The notes beneath the pieces were generated by a model. That model made no database searches, was not told the origin of the DNA, and saw only the letters and a program-made list of their open reading frames with translations. The translations under genes and the position numbers were made by a program. 64,000 nt of DNA from Platanthera guangdongensis (lineage: Eukaryota > Streptophyta > Magnoliopsida > Asparagales > Orchidaceae). The DNA lies in contig CM077149.1 in the NCBI GenBank assembly GCA_039583875.1, positions 26,611,194 through 26,675,193 of the forward strand. The letters are read 5' to 3'. Of this stretch, positions 8,014-19,585 are shown in pieces; positions within the stretch are counted from its first letter, which is position 1; the number at the start of each line of letters is the position of its first letter.

Positions 8014-10459
8014 ACGTCGACTCAAAGAGTCTTGACATGTGAGGAGATGATTTCTCTAGGGTGAGGCCAATGCGGGGCTTGTGCTTTGGGTTAGTGGTGT
8101 CTTCAACCTATCCGATCTTCTATGTGGAGATGGGGGATGGTTTCGTGAAGGGTATTGGCCTCTTGAGGTTGAATAAGGGAGGAGGTTTTCTGGAATGATT
8201 TGGGAAGATCGCCTTGAGGAGTAAGATGAACCAATGTCGTTCATTCCACCTTAAGATGCGTGCATAATATGTATTCTGCGCGCAGCGAACTTCGTGGCCA
8301 TTTTTAAGCGTGTAATGGGCCGATCTAGGAATTTCGGCTAAACACGAAAGTTGAAGCCCTTGGAAATACCTTTCCAATGAATGGATGCACGACTTCAGGC
8401 AAAGTCTGTAGCCATGGGAAAGTCTAAACGAAAATGGTGTTCAATAAATCCTACTTGCAGAAATTATGTTCTGTACGCAGCGGACTTCAAGTCCGATTTC
8501 AAGTAGGTTAACTTCAAATATGGGTTGAGGTCTGAATACGAAAGTTGTGGACCATGGAAAGACCTTTCCATCGTGGGGTTACATGTATTCACCAGATTCC
8601 TATAGCTTCGGGAAGCTCCGGTTAAAGTTGCAATCCAGATTTACTCTGCATCTGAATTCTGGGCTTTATATAATATGGATTTGGATTCGGTGGAATTAAT
8701 ATTGCTAGTAACTTGGCTTCGATGAACTCTTTATGGCTAAACATTTTAGTTACATGAATGATGAAGCTTATTAATCAGATTTCATATAATCAAATTGTGA
8801 AGCAAGCTTATTTAAATAAATTGACTTGAAAGAAATTGATAGATTGTTACTTATGCGCATCATGTTTATAATATGTCGTTACCATTTGGAAAGAGTGATA
8901 GATCTTTATATGCGCATCATGCTATATTATGTTGTTATCATTTGGAAGGTCATGTAGAGGCATAAATTATGGCCATGAGTATGTTTGACTAATGTAATGG
9001 GTATAGTAATCCAATACTTAGAGCATCGTCTCCCTAAGGGTAGTATTGTAAAAGGATGTAAGTGCGGTGTTGACCGTCACTTTTTTGATTTGTGTTGGGA
9101 TAGAGTTTGGATGGATGGTTGGGTTGTGTCCTCGTGCCTTCTTCCGATGCCCTTCCATGCCACGGTGGTGTGAAATATCATGAGGTGAGAGTTGACACGC
9201 GGTGTCGTAATCATGAGTTAAGATAGTGTGGCAGGTCTACGAGCTCGCCGATCGTCACACCGACGGGAGTTGACAGTTAGACTTTTGGCGGTTGGGCTTG
9301 GTCCTCGGTGTTCATGTCCCGGGGCTCCTTGCATGCCATGTGAACGGTTGGGCTGTGTCCTCGTGCTTACTTTCGAGGCCCCTTCCGGGTCACACAAGGC
9401 CAGTTCGAGCTGTGTTCTGGGTGCACATCTACCCAAGACCCCGCTGGGCCATAGTACGCATGGGCTTCGCTGTTGTGTTCTTAGCATTGAGGCGTACGGA
9501 GGCCTAGGTGAAGTAGTGTGGATACCCGCCTAGTAGTAGAAGTGCCCGTTCTACTGTCACCGCCTGGCCACGGCGGCTGATGCTTGAGAGGTTAGCTACC
9601 TGCTCGAAAAGTGGGAACTATAGTCTGTGTCGACATCACAATTGCATGTGTGTGATCAAGGGTGAGTCATTGCATAACATACATAGCATTTCATAACATT
9701 GCACAAGAAGATCCTCGTCCTATAGGTTTGTATGGGCACTCTTATACGATGAGTAACTTTTATGTAACCTGATCCTTAACTTATAAGTTTGTATGGGCAT
9801 TCTTATAAGTTAAGTTACTTTACTGTTGTTTCTTATACCTGCTAGTTTGTTATTGCTCTCAAATATTTGCTAGATTATGATACTGTTACTCTTACCATAT
9901 TGTCACCTGCTTGTACCCTTTTATTCTTATTATATATTGTACTCTTATTCCTTTTTCCCGCCCGGTGCTGAGGAGTCGCCGGGGGAGCGGATGTGAAACC
10001 ACTTAGTCGTTTCGGTTAACGGTTGCTACGTCTTCCCTTTAAGGAGGTCACGCCGCAAGTAGAGCAGCCGCAGACTACACAGTAGGACAACCAGGTCAGT
10101 ATGATAGGGCCTGAAGTGATGGTGTCGTCGATACCGTCGGTTACTGATGTTAGTATTTTGATACTCTGATGTAGCCCAATTGGGCAATGTTTAGCTGTAC
10201 TCTGACATATTGTAGAAGCATGTTTTAGCCTCTCCTTTATTGATGTATTTGGACATTATTACATAGTGTGGATTTGACTTCTCTTGCTTATTATATTTGG
10301 TTGGGTTGGCATGTCCTATTGATATTGTTGTAGCTGGCGGAATAGGCGTCTTGTGGTACAGGTTAGCCCATGTGATAATGCTACCGCAAGGCGGCAGTTC
10401 CGGGCATAAGATCCCCCCTTCATACCGTGTTTTGAGATCTGGGAGAGGGGGGTCTTACA
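8014..10459 (+). mobile_element. LTR2, 5'-truncated 5' LTR of element B
   Basis: Starts mid-LTR at the point matching 16221 of LTR3 (ACRTCGACTCAAAGAGTC) and ends GGTCTTACA before the primer site. The missing 880 bp held the palindrome array, TATA box and short ATG exon, so this copy lacks its promoter and gag exon 1. No gene lies in it. Confidence 0.85.
9775..9814 (+). repeat. Perfect 13-bp stem-loop in LTR2
   Basis: CTTAACTTATAAG (9775-9787) pairs with CTTATAAGTTAAG (9802-9814) around the 14-nt loop TTTGTATGGGCATT. A weaker relative lies just upstream at about 9713-9752 with the same loop. This is the best-preserved copy of the LTR1 and LTR4 structures. Confidence 0.7.
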
Positions 10460-10461
10460 AA

Positions 10462-10470
10462 TGGTATCAG
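10462..10470 (+). other. Primer binding site of element B
   Basis: TGGTATCAG two bases after the LTR2 end, complementary to initiator-Met tRNA, identical to that of element A. Confidence 0.85.
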
Positions 10471-10654
10471 TTTGCCACGATCCTCAACTAAGGAAGTCAT
10501 TCAACAATGGTGCCACCCCCGTTTGATTAGTCAGTTTGGGGACAAACTGACTTAGCGGAAGCAGTGGTGTGCCCATATGTAATTGACGCTAAGTATGTCC
10601 AACTTTGACCTTAAGATTAGCCAACCTGACCATATGTTTGCGTTTTATGTGTAG

Positions 10655-11757
10655 ATTCCAGCACTCGTTGAGCAGATGAGAGGCAGTCCTACGGCCTCCA
10701 TACCCACTCCCACTCAGTTCCAATAATCTGAGTTGGGGCAGACGCTCACTGACATCCTCGATGCCTTTAGGGCACAGCAGCCCCCGGTGCAACAACAGGA
10801 CCCGAGCTCCAACTGGCTGAGCACCTTCCGGGCTCTCTCCCCTCCCGCATACCTTGGGACGGAGTCAACCGTACATACAGAGGAATGTCTAGACACGGTT
10901 CAGGAGTTGTTGGCTGGTCTCCGTTGCCCGGCCAACATGGTAGTGACATTGGTGGTGTCCGTCTTGGACTCATATGCTAAGAGGTGGTGGAAGTCCCTCA
11001 TGGGCTCTACCTTCCAAGGCCGGGTCTATACAGAGATAAGTTGAAGTGAATTCTCGGGTGTTTTCTAGGATCACTTTATCCCTACATCGGTCCGAGATGA
11101 GCTTGAGCAGAGGTTTCTTCTACTAAAGCAGGGATCAATGTCGGTTACGGAATACCAGCAGGAATTCCAGCATCTCGCAAGGTTTGTAGATTCTTATGAG
11201 TTGGATGACAGAGGTTATGCCAAGCCCTTCTACAAAGGGCCGCGAGATCCCCTAAGGAAGTCCCTTTTTGTTTATAGCAGATGGTAGCTTGGAGGAGATC
11301 ATTGATATGGCAAAACGATTGGAGGCGGACCTGTTAGGATGTAGTAAGAGGCCTACAGAGGACGTGATGGAAGTCGGCCCATGGCATAGAAGGAGGCGAG
11401 ACTTCAGAGGAGGAAGAGGATATCAAAGAGGTGGAGGGCGTGTCCACCGGAACTATAGAGTGGAGCATCCGGTTCCACAGCCGCCTGGGTTGCCTCCACC
11501 ACCATAGCCTCAAAACTTTCAACAACCTGAAGGGCGTCGTGGTCTGGTGTGCTTCGAATGCAACCAGCCGGGCAACATCAGACGTTTCTGCCAGCAGCTA
11601 TTTGGGAACGTCCCTCCCGCTCTCCCTTCGGCAGCTCCTTGAGGTCGGGGTCACGTGCGTGGTCGAGGACGAGGATGGCGAGGAGGTAATCCTGGCCCTA
11701 CTAGGGATCAGGTGTACGCGCTTGACATGGAGTAGGAACGGAACCCCCAAGATGTGA
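10655..11757 (+). pseudogene. gag: gag of element B (candidate exon 2), decayed
   Basis: Begins after the acceptor TTTTATGTGTAG at 10651-10654 in the frame expected from the LTR exon. The capsid part matches A (GQTLTDILDAFRAQQ, WLSTFRALSPPAYLG, AKRWWKSLMGSTFQG). In-frame TAA at 10724-10726 and TGA at 11042-11044 (Trp position) break it, and later parts shift frame. The zinc knuckle reads CFECNQPGNIRRFC: the metal-binding His is Asn (AAC at 11574-11576), probably abolishing nucleic-acid binding. Confidence 0.8.
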
Positions 11758-11801
11758 TTGTCGGTATGATTTAATAAATTAACATATTTTCATGGTCTAA
11801 C

Positions 11802-12380
11802 TTGAATTGTTTAAGTCATACTAGACACCTAGCAATAAGTTTTGATTGTTGGTACTTCGGCACCGTGATTATTGGCGGGAAGACGGCCTATGCGCTGTTC
11901 GATACCGGTGCCTCGCACTCCTTTGTGTCCGATGATTTCATAAAAGACATGGAGGGTGTACAGTACTTTACTAGCATAGCCCGATGTGTATGCCTTCCGG
12001 ATGGCTCGGAGATGTTCGCAATCGCCAAGTGTGAGTTGGAGTTATTTATTGATGGGAAGGCCTTTGATACGCCGACCACGGTTCTGAGAATGCCAGAGTT
12101 CGACATCATTTTGGGCATGACATGGATGGACTGGCACTTCGCGAGGATCGACTGCGCGGAGAAGCGGATCTTTTTGAGACATGGAGACTCTGACGTCATC
12201 TTCCAAGGTATTGGCTTCGTGCCGCGTATGATATTATCTTCTGTTCAGGATGTAAAAGCCCATATGAAGGGGGACGAGGTCTTCATGGTCTGGTTCGAGT
12301 TGAAGGAAGAAGCATTGGAAGTGAAGGATGTACGGGTGGTGCGGGATTTTCCCGAGGTATTTCCTGAGAAGCTGCCATGA
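11802..12380 (+). pseudogene. Aspartic protease of element B, active-site motif intact
   Basis: Retropepsin-like domain with ALFDTGASHSF near 11890-11930, then the MPEFDIILGMTWMDW segment and the acidic linker ending VFPEKLP. The catalytic DTG is kept, unlike in A. The frame ends with TGA at 12378-12380 just before PPHREVDF, where a conserved Arg or Gly codon would be expected, so the polyprotein is cut here. Confidence 0.85.
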
Positions 12381-13696
12381 TTGCCCCCGCATAGAGAGGT
12401 TGATTTCCAGATTAATCTAGTACCAGGTGCCAAGCCTGTATCCAAGGCTCCGTACAGAATGGCCCCGAAAGAACTCACGGAGTTTAGAGTTCAATTTCAA
12501 GAACTGGTGGAGTCAGGGTTCGTTCGCCCCAGTTCATCACCCTGGGGAGCCCCTGTGCTATTTGTGAAGAAGAAGGATGGAACCCTGCGTTTGTGCATAG
12601 ATTATCAGAACTCAATCAGTTGACGGTGCGGAACACTTATCCGCTACGTCGGATCGACGAGTTGTTCGATCAACTAGTGGGAGCACATTAGTTTTCTAAA
12701 CTGGATTTGCGCTCTGGATACTATCAGTTGAGGATACAAGAAGGGGACATCCAGAAAATAGCATTCAGTTCAAGATATGGTTTGTATGAGTTCACGGTAA
12801 TGCCGTTTGGGCTCACAAATGCCCCTTCGGCCTTCATGAGCCTGATAAACAAGGTGTTCGAACCATATTTGGACATCTTCGTCATTGTTTTTATCGACGA
12901 CATCTTGGTCTACTCAAAGACGGAGGTGGAGCATGTCGAGCATCTAACATTGGTGTTGAAGAAATTTAAGGAGCACGCCTTGTATGCCAAGTTTAACAAG
13001 TGTGAATTCTGTCTTAAGGAGGTTACTTTCTTGGGGCATGTGATCAGTGGGGCAGGATTAGCAGTGGATCCAGCAAAGGTGCGAGCCATGAAGGAGTGGT
13101 CTCCCTTGAAGTCGGCGATCGATATACGAAGCTTTCTTGGAATTGCTGGGTACTACCGCAAGTTCGTGAAAGGATTTTGCAGGATTACCCTTCCTCTTAC
13201 CTCCTTGACGAAGAAGGGTGTGCCATTTGAGTGGACACCACAATATGAAGCGGCATTTCAAGAGCTGAAGGATAGGCTTACTTCTGCCCCCATCCTTCCA
13301 CTTCCGTCGGGGAGGGAAGGATTACCGGTTTACACGGACGCGTCATATTGAGGGATTGGAGCGGTATTGATGCAGCACAGGAACGTAATCGCTTATGCTT
13401 CAAGGCAGTTAAAGAATCATTAAATCAATTATCCGGTTCATGATTTGGAGTTGGGAGCAGTGGTGTTCGCTTTGAAGGTCTGGAGGCATTATATATATGG
13501 CGCCCACTGCGAGATCTTTTCTGATCACAAAAACTTGAAGTATGTCCACACTCAGAAGGAGTTGAACCTAAGACAACGGTGGTGGTTGGAATTTCTATGC
13601 GACTATGAGTTCACCATGAACTACCATCCCGGGAAAGCGAACTCGGTAGCCGATGCATTGAGTAGAAAAGTGCCAGGCTCTAGCCCAGAGACTTAG
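12381..13696 (+). pseudogene. Reverse transcriptase and RNase H of element B, decayed
   Basis: RT begins [12 protein letters not shown] and runs through [13 protein letters not shown]; a one-base loss near 12605 shifts the frame. It resumes with [28 protein letters not shown], catalytic FIDDILVYS (12890-12901) and [14 protein letters not shown]. RNase H continues with [10 protein letters not shown] and [15 protein letters not shown]. Stops at 13349-13351 and near 13422 and 13694 interrupt it. It is better preserved than A's copy. Confidence 0.85.
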
Positions 13697-15250
13697 TTGA
13701 TGAGTATGGAGTTGGCTCAGATGATTGAGGTGATGGATATTATTCTGGTATTCAAGGCTCCTTCGACAGAGTATGCGGAGTGTTTGGCAAGCATAAGCAT
13801 AATTTGTGATATCCGGGACCGAATTCGGGTGGAGAAGGGCATGGATGCGGCCTTGGCCCCGACAATCAAGGCAATTGAAGATGGGACCATCGATGAGTAC
13901 ACACTAAAAGACGGCCTCGTTTATTTTCGTGGTCGGCTCTATATTCCCAAGGGCAGCAAAATCCGGGAGGATATCTTGAGAGAGGCACATTCCTCTCAAT
14001 ATTCTGTACACCCGGGTATTGCCAAGATGTACGTCGGCTTACGGAAGACCATGTGCTGGCCAGGAATGAAGAAGGATGTTCGTTACTATGTTACACAGTG
14101 CGAAGCTTGTCAAAGTGTGAAGGCTGAATGCAGGAGTCCCGGTGGTTTGTTGCAGTTGTTTCCCATCCCCGAATGGAAGTTTGAGGATATCTCCATGGAC
14201 TTTGTCCATGGGCTACCTCGCTCCTGCTCCGGGAGTGATTCAGTGTGGGTTATTGTTGATCGACTGACAAAGGTAGCCCGGTTCATTCCAATGAAGAAGG
14301 AAGCACACGTGGACGTTTTGGTACGCCTTTTTGTGGAGTAATTCGTACGGTATCATGGCGTGCCCAAGACAATTGTTTCGGATCGGGATGGTCTGTTTAC
14401 ATCCAAGGAGTGGAAGGTGGTACAAGCGTATTTGGGCCCTCGCCTAACCTTTAGTACTGCATTTCACCCTCAGACGGTCGGGCAGTCTGAGCGGACCATC
14501 AGAACACTGGAGGATTTATTGAGGTTGTTTGTGCTGGACAGAGGAGAACCGTGGGAAAGACTCATACCACTGGTGGAATTCTCCTACAATAATAGCCATC
14601 AGGCGAGCATCGGTATGGCGCCCCATGAATCTCTTTACGGAAGAAGGTGCAGGACTCCCTTATCTTTGGTGCAGTACGAAGATCCGAAGGCATTGGGAAA
14701 TGAATATATAGATGAGACTGATGCGACTGTCAGATTGGTACGGGATCGCATGTTGGAGGCTCAAAGTCGGCAGGCGAAGTATTATAATGCAAAGCATCGA
14801 ATGGTGGAGTTCCAAGTTGGGGATAAAGTGTTCCTCAAGATTCGGTCGATGCATGGAGTGTCGCGGGTGCGTGGGGTGAAAAAGCTCAGCCCAAGGTATG
14901 TTGGGCCTTATACTATACTAGAAAGGATTGGCCCGTTGGCCTATCGGTTGGAGTTACCACCAGAACTAGAGAATCTCCACGACGTGTTCCATGTGTCGTC
15001 GCTTCGAAAAGCACTATTGTGGCCCGACCAATATATTCCCACTACTGATTGTGCAGTATCGTCAGATAGGTCTGTGCGACTAGAGCCCGTGCAGATTGTT
15101 GATAGCGAGACAAGAACATTGCGCCGCAAAAGTGTTCCCTTGGTGAAGGCACTATGGTCCAACCATGGGAAGGAGGAGTACACATTGGAGTCTATGGATT
15201 TGATGCAGCAACGCTACCCAGAGTTGTTTGCTCAAGGTACTTTTATTTAA
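13697..15250 (+). pseudogene. Integrase with chromodomain-like tail, element B (one internal stop)
   Basis: N-terminal zinc motif is complete (SVHPG histidine, CEACQSVKAE). Core shows [20 protein letters not shown] and QSERTIRTLED. A TAA at 14339-14341 after RLFVE is the only stop. The C-terminal half includes [53 protein letters not shown] and a chromodomain-like tail with VPLVKALWSNHGKEEYT and RYPELF, as in Tekay/Del chromoviruses, where it steers integration to heterochromatin. The frame ends at 15250, about 90 bp before LTR3. Confidence 0.88.
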
Positions 15251-15464
15251 AAAGCATATGTTAAATTCCCTGTTATTCTTTTCTCCCCACAGCCTAAGCC
15301 TGATTTCGGGGACGAAATATTTTATTTTGTTTATAGGATTTGTAACGTCCCGAATCGCTCTAGGCCCCTCGTGTGTGTTTTTGAGTCAGGAGGGGTTACT
15401 CGAGTCCTGGGAAGTGCAGGGAATTGGACTGCACTTGTGGAGGAGTGGAGAAATCAGTGCTGAG

Positions 15465-15965
15465 AAGGACACGGGTAGTGACACGGCCGTGTCCCTACCC
15501 GTGTGTGTAAGCCCGTCTCTCGAGTCGACGACTCGAGTGTGTGTCGAGAGAAGGACTCGGGTAGTGACACAGGCGTGTCACTACCCGTGTGAATGTGACA
15601 TGTGTAGAGACACGGGCGTGTCCCTACCCGTGTGGCATTGTGTTGAATTGAACTCGATGAGATGTGTCGAGACCGACGAATTATATGAAACGGGTAGAGA
15701 CACGGGCGTGTCCCTACCCGTGTGCTCCAGTCGATGATTTTGATCGAGATCGACGAAGTGTTAAGATCGTCGAAATGTATCCAGAGAAGTACACGGCCAG
15801 GGAATACGGACGTGTCATGTGGACACGGGTCGGGACACGGGTCGGGACACGGGTCGGGACACGGGCGTGTCCCCACCCGTGTCGAGTATTGAACCGACAG
15901 GGAAACTGTCGTTGCGTTTCGCCCAAGCAGGACACAGGTAAGGACACGACCGTGTCCCTACCCGT
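15465..15965. repeat. ACACGGGCGTGTCC palindrome array in LTR3
   Basis: Repeated units of ACACGGG, GGGACACGGGCGTGTCCC and CTACCCGTGT fill 500 bp upstream of the TATA box. Near 15835-15865 GGGACACGGGTC repeats three times head to tail. At 15519-15537 there is a separate palindrome, ACTCGAGTCGACGACTCGAGT-like. Reading frames on both strands here are by-products of the repeat. Confidence 0.88.
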
Positions 15966-15976
15966 GTTACTTTTCA

Positions 15977-15984
15977 TATATAAG
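15977..15984 (+). promoter_or_regulatory. TATA box of LTR3 (TATATAAG)
   Basis: Same CTTTTCATATATAAGGG context as LTR1 and LTR4, immediately after the palindrome array. Confidence 0.75.
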
Positions 15985-16111
15985 GGGGAAGAGAAAACCC
16001 TAGCTGTTTTCACGCTCACTTAATCCCTATTTTCTGAGAGAAGTTCTGTAGAAGGAGAACTGCTGGAGGAAGATCTAGGGAAGGAGTTCCACCATCGCCG
16101 TAAAGGAGAGG

Positions 16112-16168
16112 ATGCCGCCGCGAAGAATCACAAGGTCTATGGCCAGAAATAGAACCGCAGGAGATGAT
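16112..16168 (+). CDS. Candidate gag exon 1 in LTR3
   Basis: ATG and 19 codons, MPPRRITRSM and so on, then GAT|GTGAGT, a strong donor in phase 0. Against LTR1 the peptide keeps MPPRR.TRSMA.N while the DNA around it differs, as expected of coding sequence. As this is the 3' LTR it would not be used for expression from this copy; the matching part of LTR2 is deleted. Confidence 0.6.
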
Positions 16169-18479
16169 GTGAGTTTCCTGCCCTCTCCCTTGGTGCTAGA
16201 TCTGTAGATATTTTGGCAAGACATCGACTCAAAGAGTCTTGACATGTGAGGAGATGCTTTCTCTAGGGTGAGGCCAATCCGGAGCTTGTGCTCTGGGTTA
16301 GTGGTGTCTTCAACCTCTCTGATCTTCTATGTCGAGATGGGGGATGGTTTCGTGAAGGGTATTGGCCTCTTGACGATGAATAAGGGTGGAGGTTTTCTGG
16401 AATGATTTGGGAAGATCGCCTTGAGGTGGAAGATGAACCGATGCCGTTCATTCCTCCTTAAGATGCGTGCAGAATCTGTATTCTGCGCGCAGTGAACTTC
16501 GTGGCCATTTTTAAGCGTGATATGGCCAGATCTGGGCTTTAGGCTAAACAAGAAAGTTGAAACCCTTGGAAATACCTTTCCAACGAATGGTTGCACGACT
16601 TCAGGTGAAGTATGTAGCCACAGTAAAGTCTAAACAAAAAATGGTGTTCAATAAATCCTACTTGCAGAAATTGTGTTCTGTACGCAGCGGATTTCAAGTC
16701 CGATTTCAAGTAGGTTAACTTCAAATCTGGGTTGAGGTCTGAATAGGAACGTTGTGGACCATGGAAAGACCTTTCCATCGTGGTGTTACACGTATTCACC
16801 GGATTCCTGTAGCTTCGGGAAGCTCCGGTTAAATTTGCCATCCAGATTTACTCTGCATCTGAATTCTGGGCTTTATATAATATGGATTTGGATTCGATGG
16901 AATTAATATTGCTAGTAACTTGGCTTGCATGAACTCTTTATGTCTAAACATTTTAGTTGCATGATTGATGAAGCTTATTAATCAGATTTCATATAATCAA
17001 ATTGTGAAGCAAGCTTATTTAAATAAATTGACTTGATAGAAATTGATAGATTGTTACTTATGCGCATCATGTTTATAATATGTCGTTACCATTTGGAAAG
17101 AGTGATAGATATTTATATGCGCATCATGTTATATTATGTTATCATTCGAAAGGTCATGTAGTGGCATAAATTATGGCTATGAGTATGTTTGACTAATGGA
17201 ATGGGTATAGTAGTTCAATACTTAGAGCGTCGTCTCCCTACGGGTAGTATTGTAAAAGGATGTAAGTGCGGTGTTGACCGTCACTTGTTTGGTTTGTGTT
17301 GGGATAGAGTTTGGATGGATGGTTGGGCTGTGTCCTCGTGCCTTCTACCGAGGCCCTTCCATGCCACGGTGGTGTTAAATTGCATGAGGTGTGAGTCGAC
17401 ACGCAGTGTCGTAATCCTAGGTTAAGGATAGTGTGGCATGTCTTCGGGCTCGCCGATCGTCACACCGACAGGAGTTGACAGTTAGACTTTGGGCAGTTGG
17501 GATTGGTCCTCGGTGTTCATGTCCCGGGGCTCCTTCCATGCCAAGTGAACGGTTGGGCTGTGTCCTCGTGCTTACTTCCGAGGCCCCTTCCGAGTCACAC
17601 AAGGCCAGTTTGGGCTGTGTTCTTGGTGCACATCTACCCAAGACCCCGCTGGGCCATAGTATGCATGGGCTCCGCTGTTGTGTTCTTAGCGTTGAGGCGT
17701 ACGGAGGCCTAGGTGAAGTAGTGTGGATAACTGCCTAGTAGTAGAAGTGCCCGTTCTACTGTCACCGTCTGGCCACGGCGGCTGATGCCTGAGAGGTTAG
17801 CTACCTTCTCGAATAGTGGGAACTATAGTCTGTGTTGACATAGCAATTGCATGTGTGTGATCATGGGTGGGTCATTGCATAGCGTACATAGCATTTCATA
17901 ACATTGCACAACAAGATCCTCATCGTATAAGTTTGTATGGGCATGCTTATTATATATTGTACTCTTGTTCATTTTCCCCGCCCGGTGCCGAGGAGTCGCT
18001 GGGGGAGCGGATGTAAAACCACTTAGTCGTTTCGGCTAACGGTTGCTACGTCTTCCCTTTTAGGAGGTCACGCCGCAGGTAGAGCAGCCGCAGACTACGC
18101 AGCAGGATAGCCAGGCCAGGACAATAAGGCCTGAAGTGACGGTTCCATCGATACCGTCGGTTACTGATGTTAGTATTTTGATACTCTGACGTAGCCCGTT
18201 TGGGCAATGTTTAGCTGTACTCTGACATATTGTAGAAGCATGTTTTAGCTTCTCCTTTATTGATGTATTTGGACATTATTACATAGTGTGGATTTGACTT
18301 CTCTTGCTTATTATATTTGGTTGGGTTGGCATGTCCTATTGATATTATTGTAGCCGGCAGAATAGCCGTCTTGTGGTACAGGTTAGCCCGTGCACTAATG
18401 CTACCGCAAGGCGGCTGTTCCGGGCATAAGATCCCCCCTTCGTGTCGTGTTTTAAGATCCGGGAGAGGGGGGTATTACA

Positions 18480-19129
18480 AGGCAAGTATCGTCATGGCTC
18501 CTCATGATGCTATTTATGGAAGGAGGTGTAGAACCCCCTTGTCTTGGGTGCAAGATGAAGACCCGAAGGCTTTGGGTGTTGAATATATTGAGGATACTGA
18601 TGCGGCGGTAAGATTGATTCGGGATCGCATGTTGGAGGCTCAAAGTAGGCAGGCGAAGTATTATGATGCAAGACACCGTATGGTGGAGTCTCAAGTGGGT
18701 GATAAGGTGTTCCTGAAAATCCGACCGATGCATGGAGTGTCACGTGTGCGTGGTATGCAAAAGCTCATCCCAAGGTATGTTGGGCGTTATACTATATTGG
18801 AAAGGATTGGCCCGTTGGCCTATCGGTTGGAGTTACCGCCCAAGTTAGAGACCCTCCACGACGTGTTCAATGTGTCATCGCTTCGGAAGGGGTTGTTGCA
18901 ACCCGATCAATACATCTCCACGACCAATGGTGCTGTGGCGTCTGATAGGTCTGTGCGACTGGAGCAGGTGCGGATCGTAGATAGCGAGACAAGAAAGTTA
19001 CATCACAATAGTGTTCCCTTGGTGAAGGTGCTATGGTCTAATCACGGGAAGGAGGAATATACATGGGAGCCAATGGATTTGATGCAAAAATGCTATCTGG
19101 AGTTGTTTGGTCAAGGTAATTTTATTTAA
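18480..19129 (+). pseudogene. Integrase C-terminus and chromodomain-like tail of element A (continuation of 7202-8013)
   Basis: Starts with the segment matching ASIGMAPHESLYGRR of B, here ASIVMAPHDAIYGRR, and runs open to 19129. It contains RYTILERIGPLAYRL, HDVFNVSSLRKG and the tail VPLVKVLWSNHGKEEYTWEP. It is the displaced 3' part of A's integrase: B sits between it and the rest. An upstream open frame in LTR3 is fused to it by chance. It has no stop of its own, unlike most of A's pol. Confidence 0.85.
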
Positions 19130-19216
19130 AAGCATATTGTATTTTTTGTTATGCTTTTCTCCCCATAGCCTAAGCCTAACTTCGGGGACGAAATCTTTTA
19201 TTTTGTTTATAGGATT

Positions 19217-19528
19217 TGTAACGTCCCGAATCGCACTAGGCCCCTCATACGTGTTTTTGAGTCAGGGGAGCTGACTTGGGTTCAGGGGAGTGCTGATAAC
19301 TTGGCAGCACATGTGAATAGGATTTGTATCACCCGAGTAATTGGTCAACACTTTGGTGTCGAGGTGTTGACAGACTGGAGTCAAGGTGTCGACACAGTGT
19401 GTCGACACACTGGTGTCGACACCGTCTATCGACACACTGGTCAAGGTGTCGACACAGTGTGTCGACACCTAGGTTGAGGTGTCGACACACTGGTTTCGAC
19501 AACGTGTCTCGACACTCGGTATGTTGAC
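19217..19528 (+). mobile_element. LTR4 of element A, first piece
   Basis: Begins TGTAACGTCCCGAATCGCAC after the purine-containing stretch TTATAGGATT, and follows LTR1 closely, including the GTCGACAC array, until GTTGAC at 19523-19528. The next LTR base is found at 28413, after element C. GTTGAC is repeated at 28407-28412. Confidence 0.88.
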
Positions 19529-19585
19529 GTAACGCCCCTAGTCGATCCAACGAGACAACGTCACGGCTCTGCTCTAGGCGACGCT
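19529..19585. other. 57-bp unexplained sequence beside element C
   Basis: Lies between the host break (GTTGAC) and the start of C's left LTR (TGTAACACCC). It is absent at C's other end and does not match LTR1. Read on the minus strand it ends GGGGCGTTAC, resembling the ends of C's LTR, so it could be filler or the remnant of another LTR end. Confidence 0.5.

Larger units (their letters stand above)
8014..18479 (+). mobile_element. Element B: second Tekay/Del-like retrotransposon, nested in A's integrase
   Basis: LTR2 (truncated, 8014-10459) and LTR3 (15341-18479) form a pair that differs from LTR1/LTR4 in the 5' third and in many mid-LTR details. The internal region 10460-15340 has gag, protease, RT, RNase H, integrase and chromodomain-like tail. 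At the right end LTR3 stops at TTACA and A's integrase resumes at once. At the left end the first 880 bp of LTR2 and about 80 bp of A are missing, so the left target duplication is lost. Confidence 0.85.
15341..18479 (+). mobile_element. LTR3, 3' LTR of element B (3.1 kb)
   Basis: Begins TGTAACGTCCCGAATCG and ends GGTATTACA, directly against resumed A integrase. It has the ACACGGGCGTGTCC array, TATA box, short ATG exon and leader hairpins. Compared with LTR2 it lacks about 190 bp after GTTTGTATGGGCA near 17940; the deletion joins two copies of the stem-loop repeat and removes one whole hairpin. Confidence 0.88.

Noticed and set aside
15454..16019. Frames of 101-169 codons rich in RVGTR and CPDPCPDP
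   Set aside because: Artefacts of the ACACGGGCGTGTCC array in LTR3, open on both strands.
8014..18479. Tandem LTR-internal-LTR-internal-LTR array formed by unequal LTR recombination
   Set aside because: LTR2/LTR3 form a different subgroup from LTR1/LTR4, and A's integrase resumes exactly after LTR3, so nested insertion of B explains the order better.
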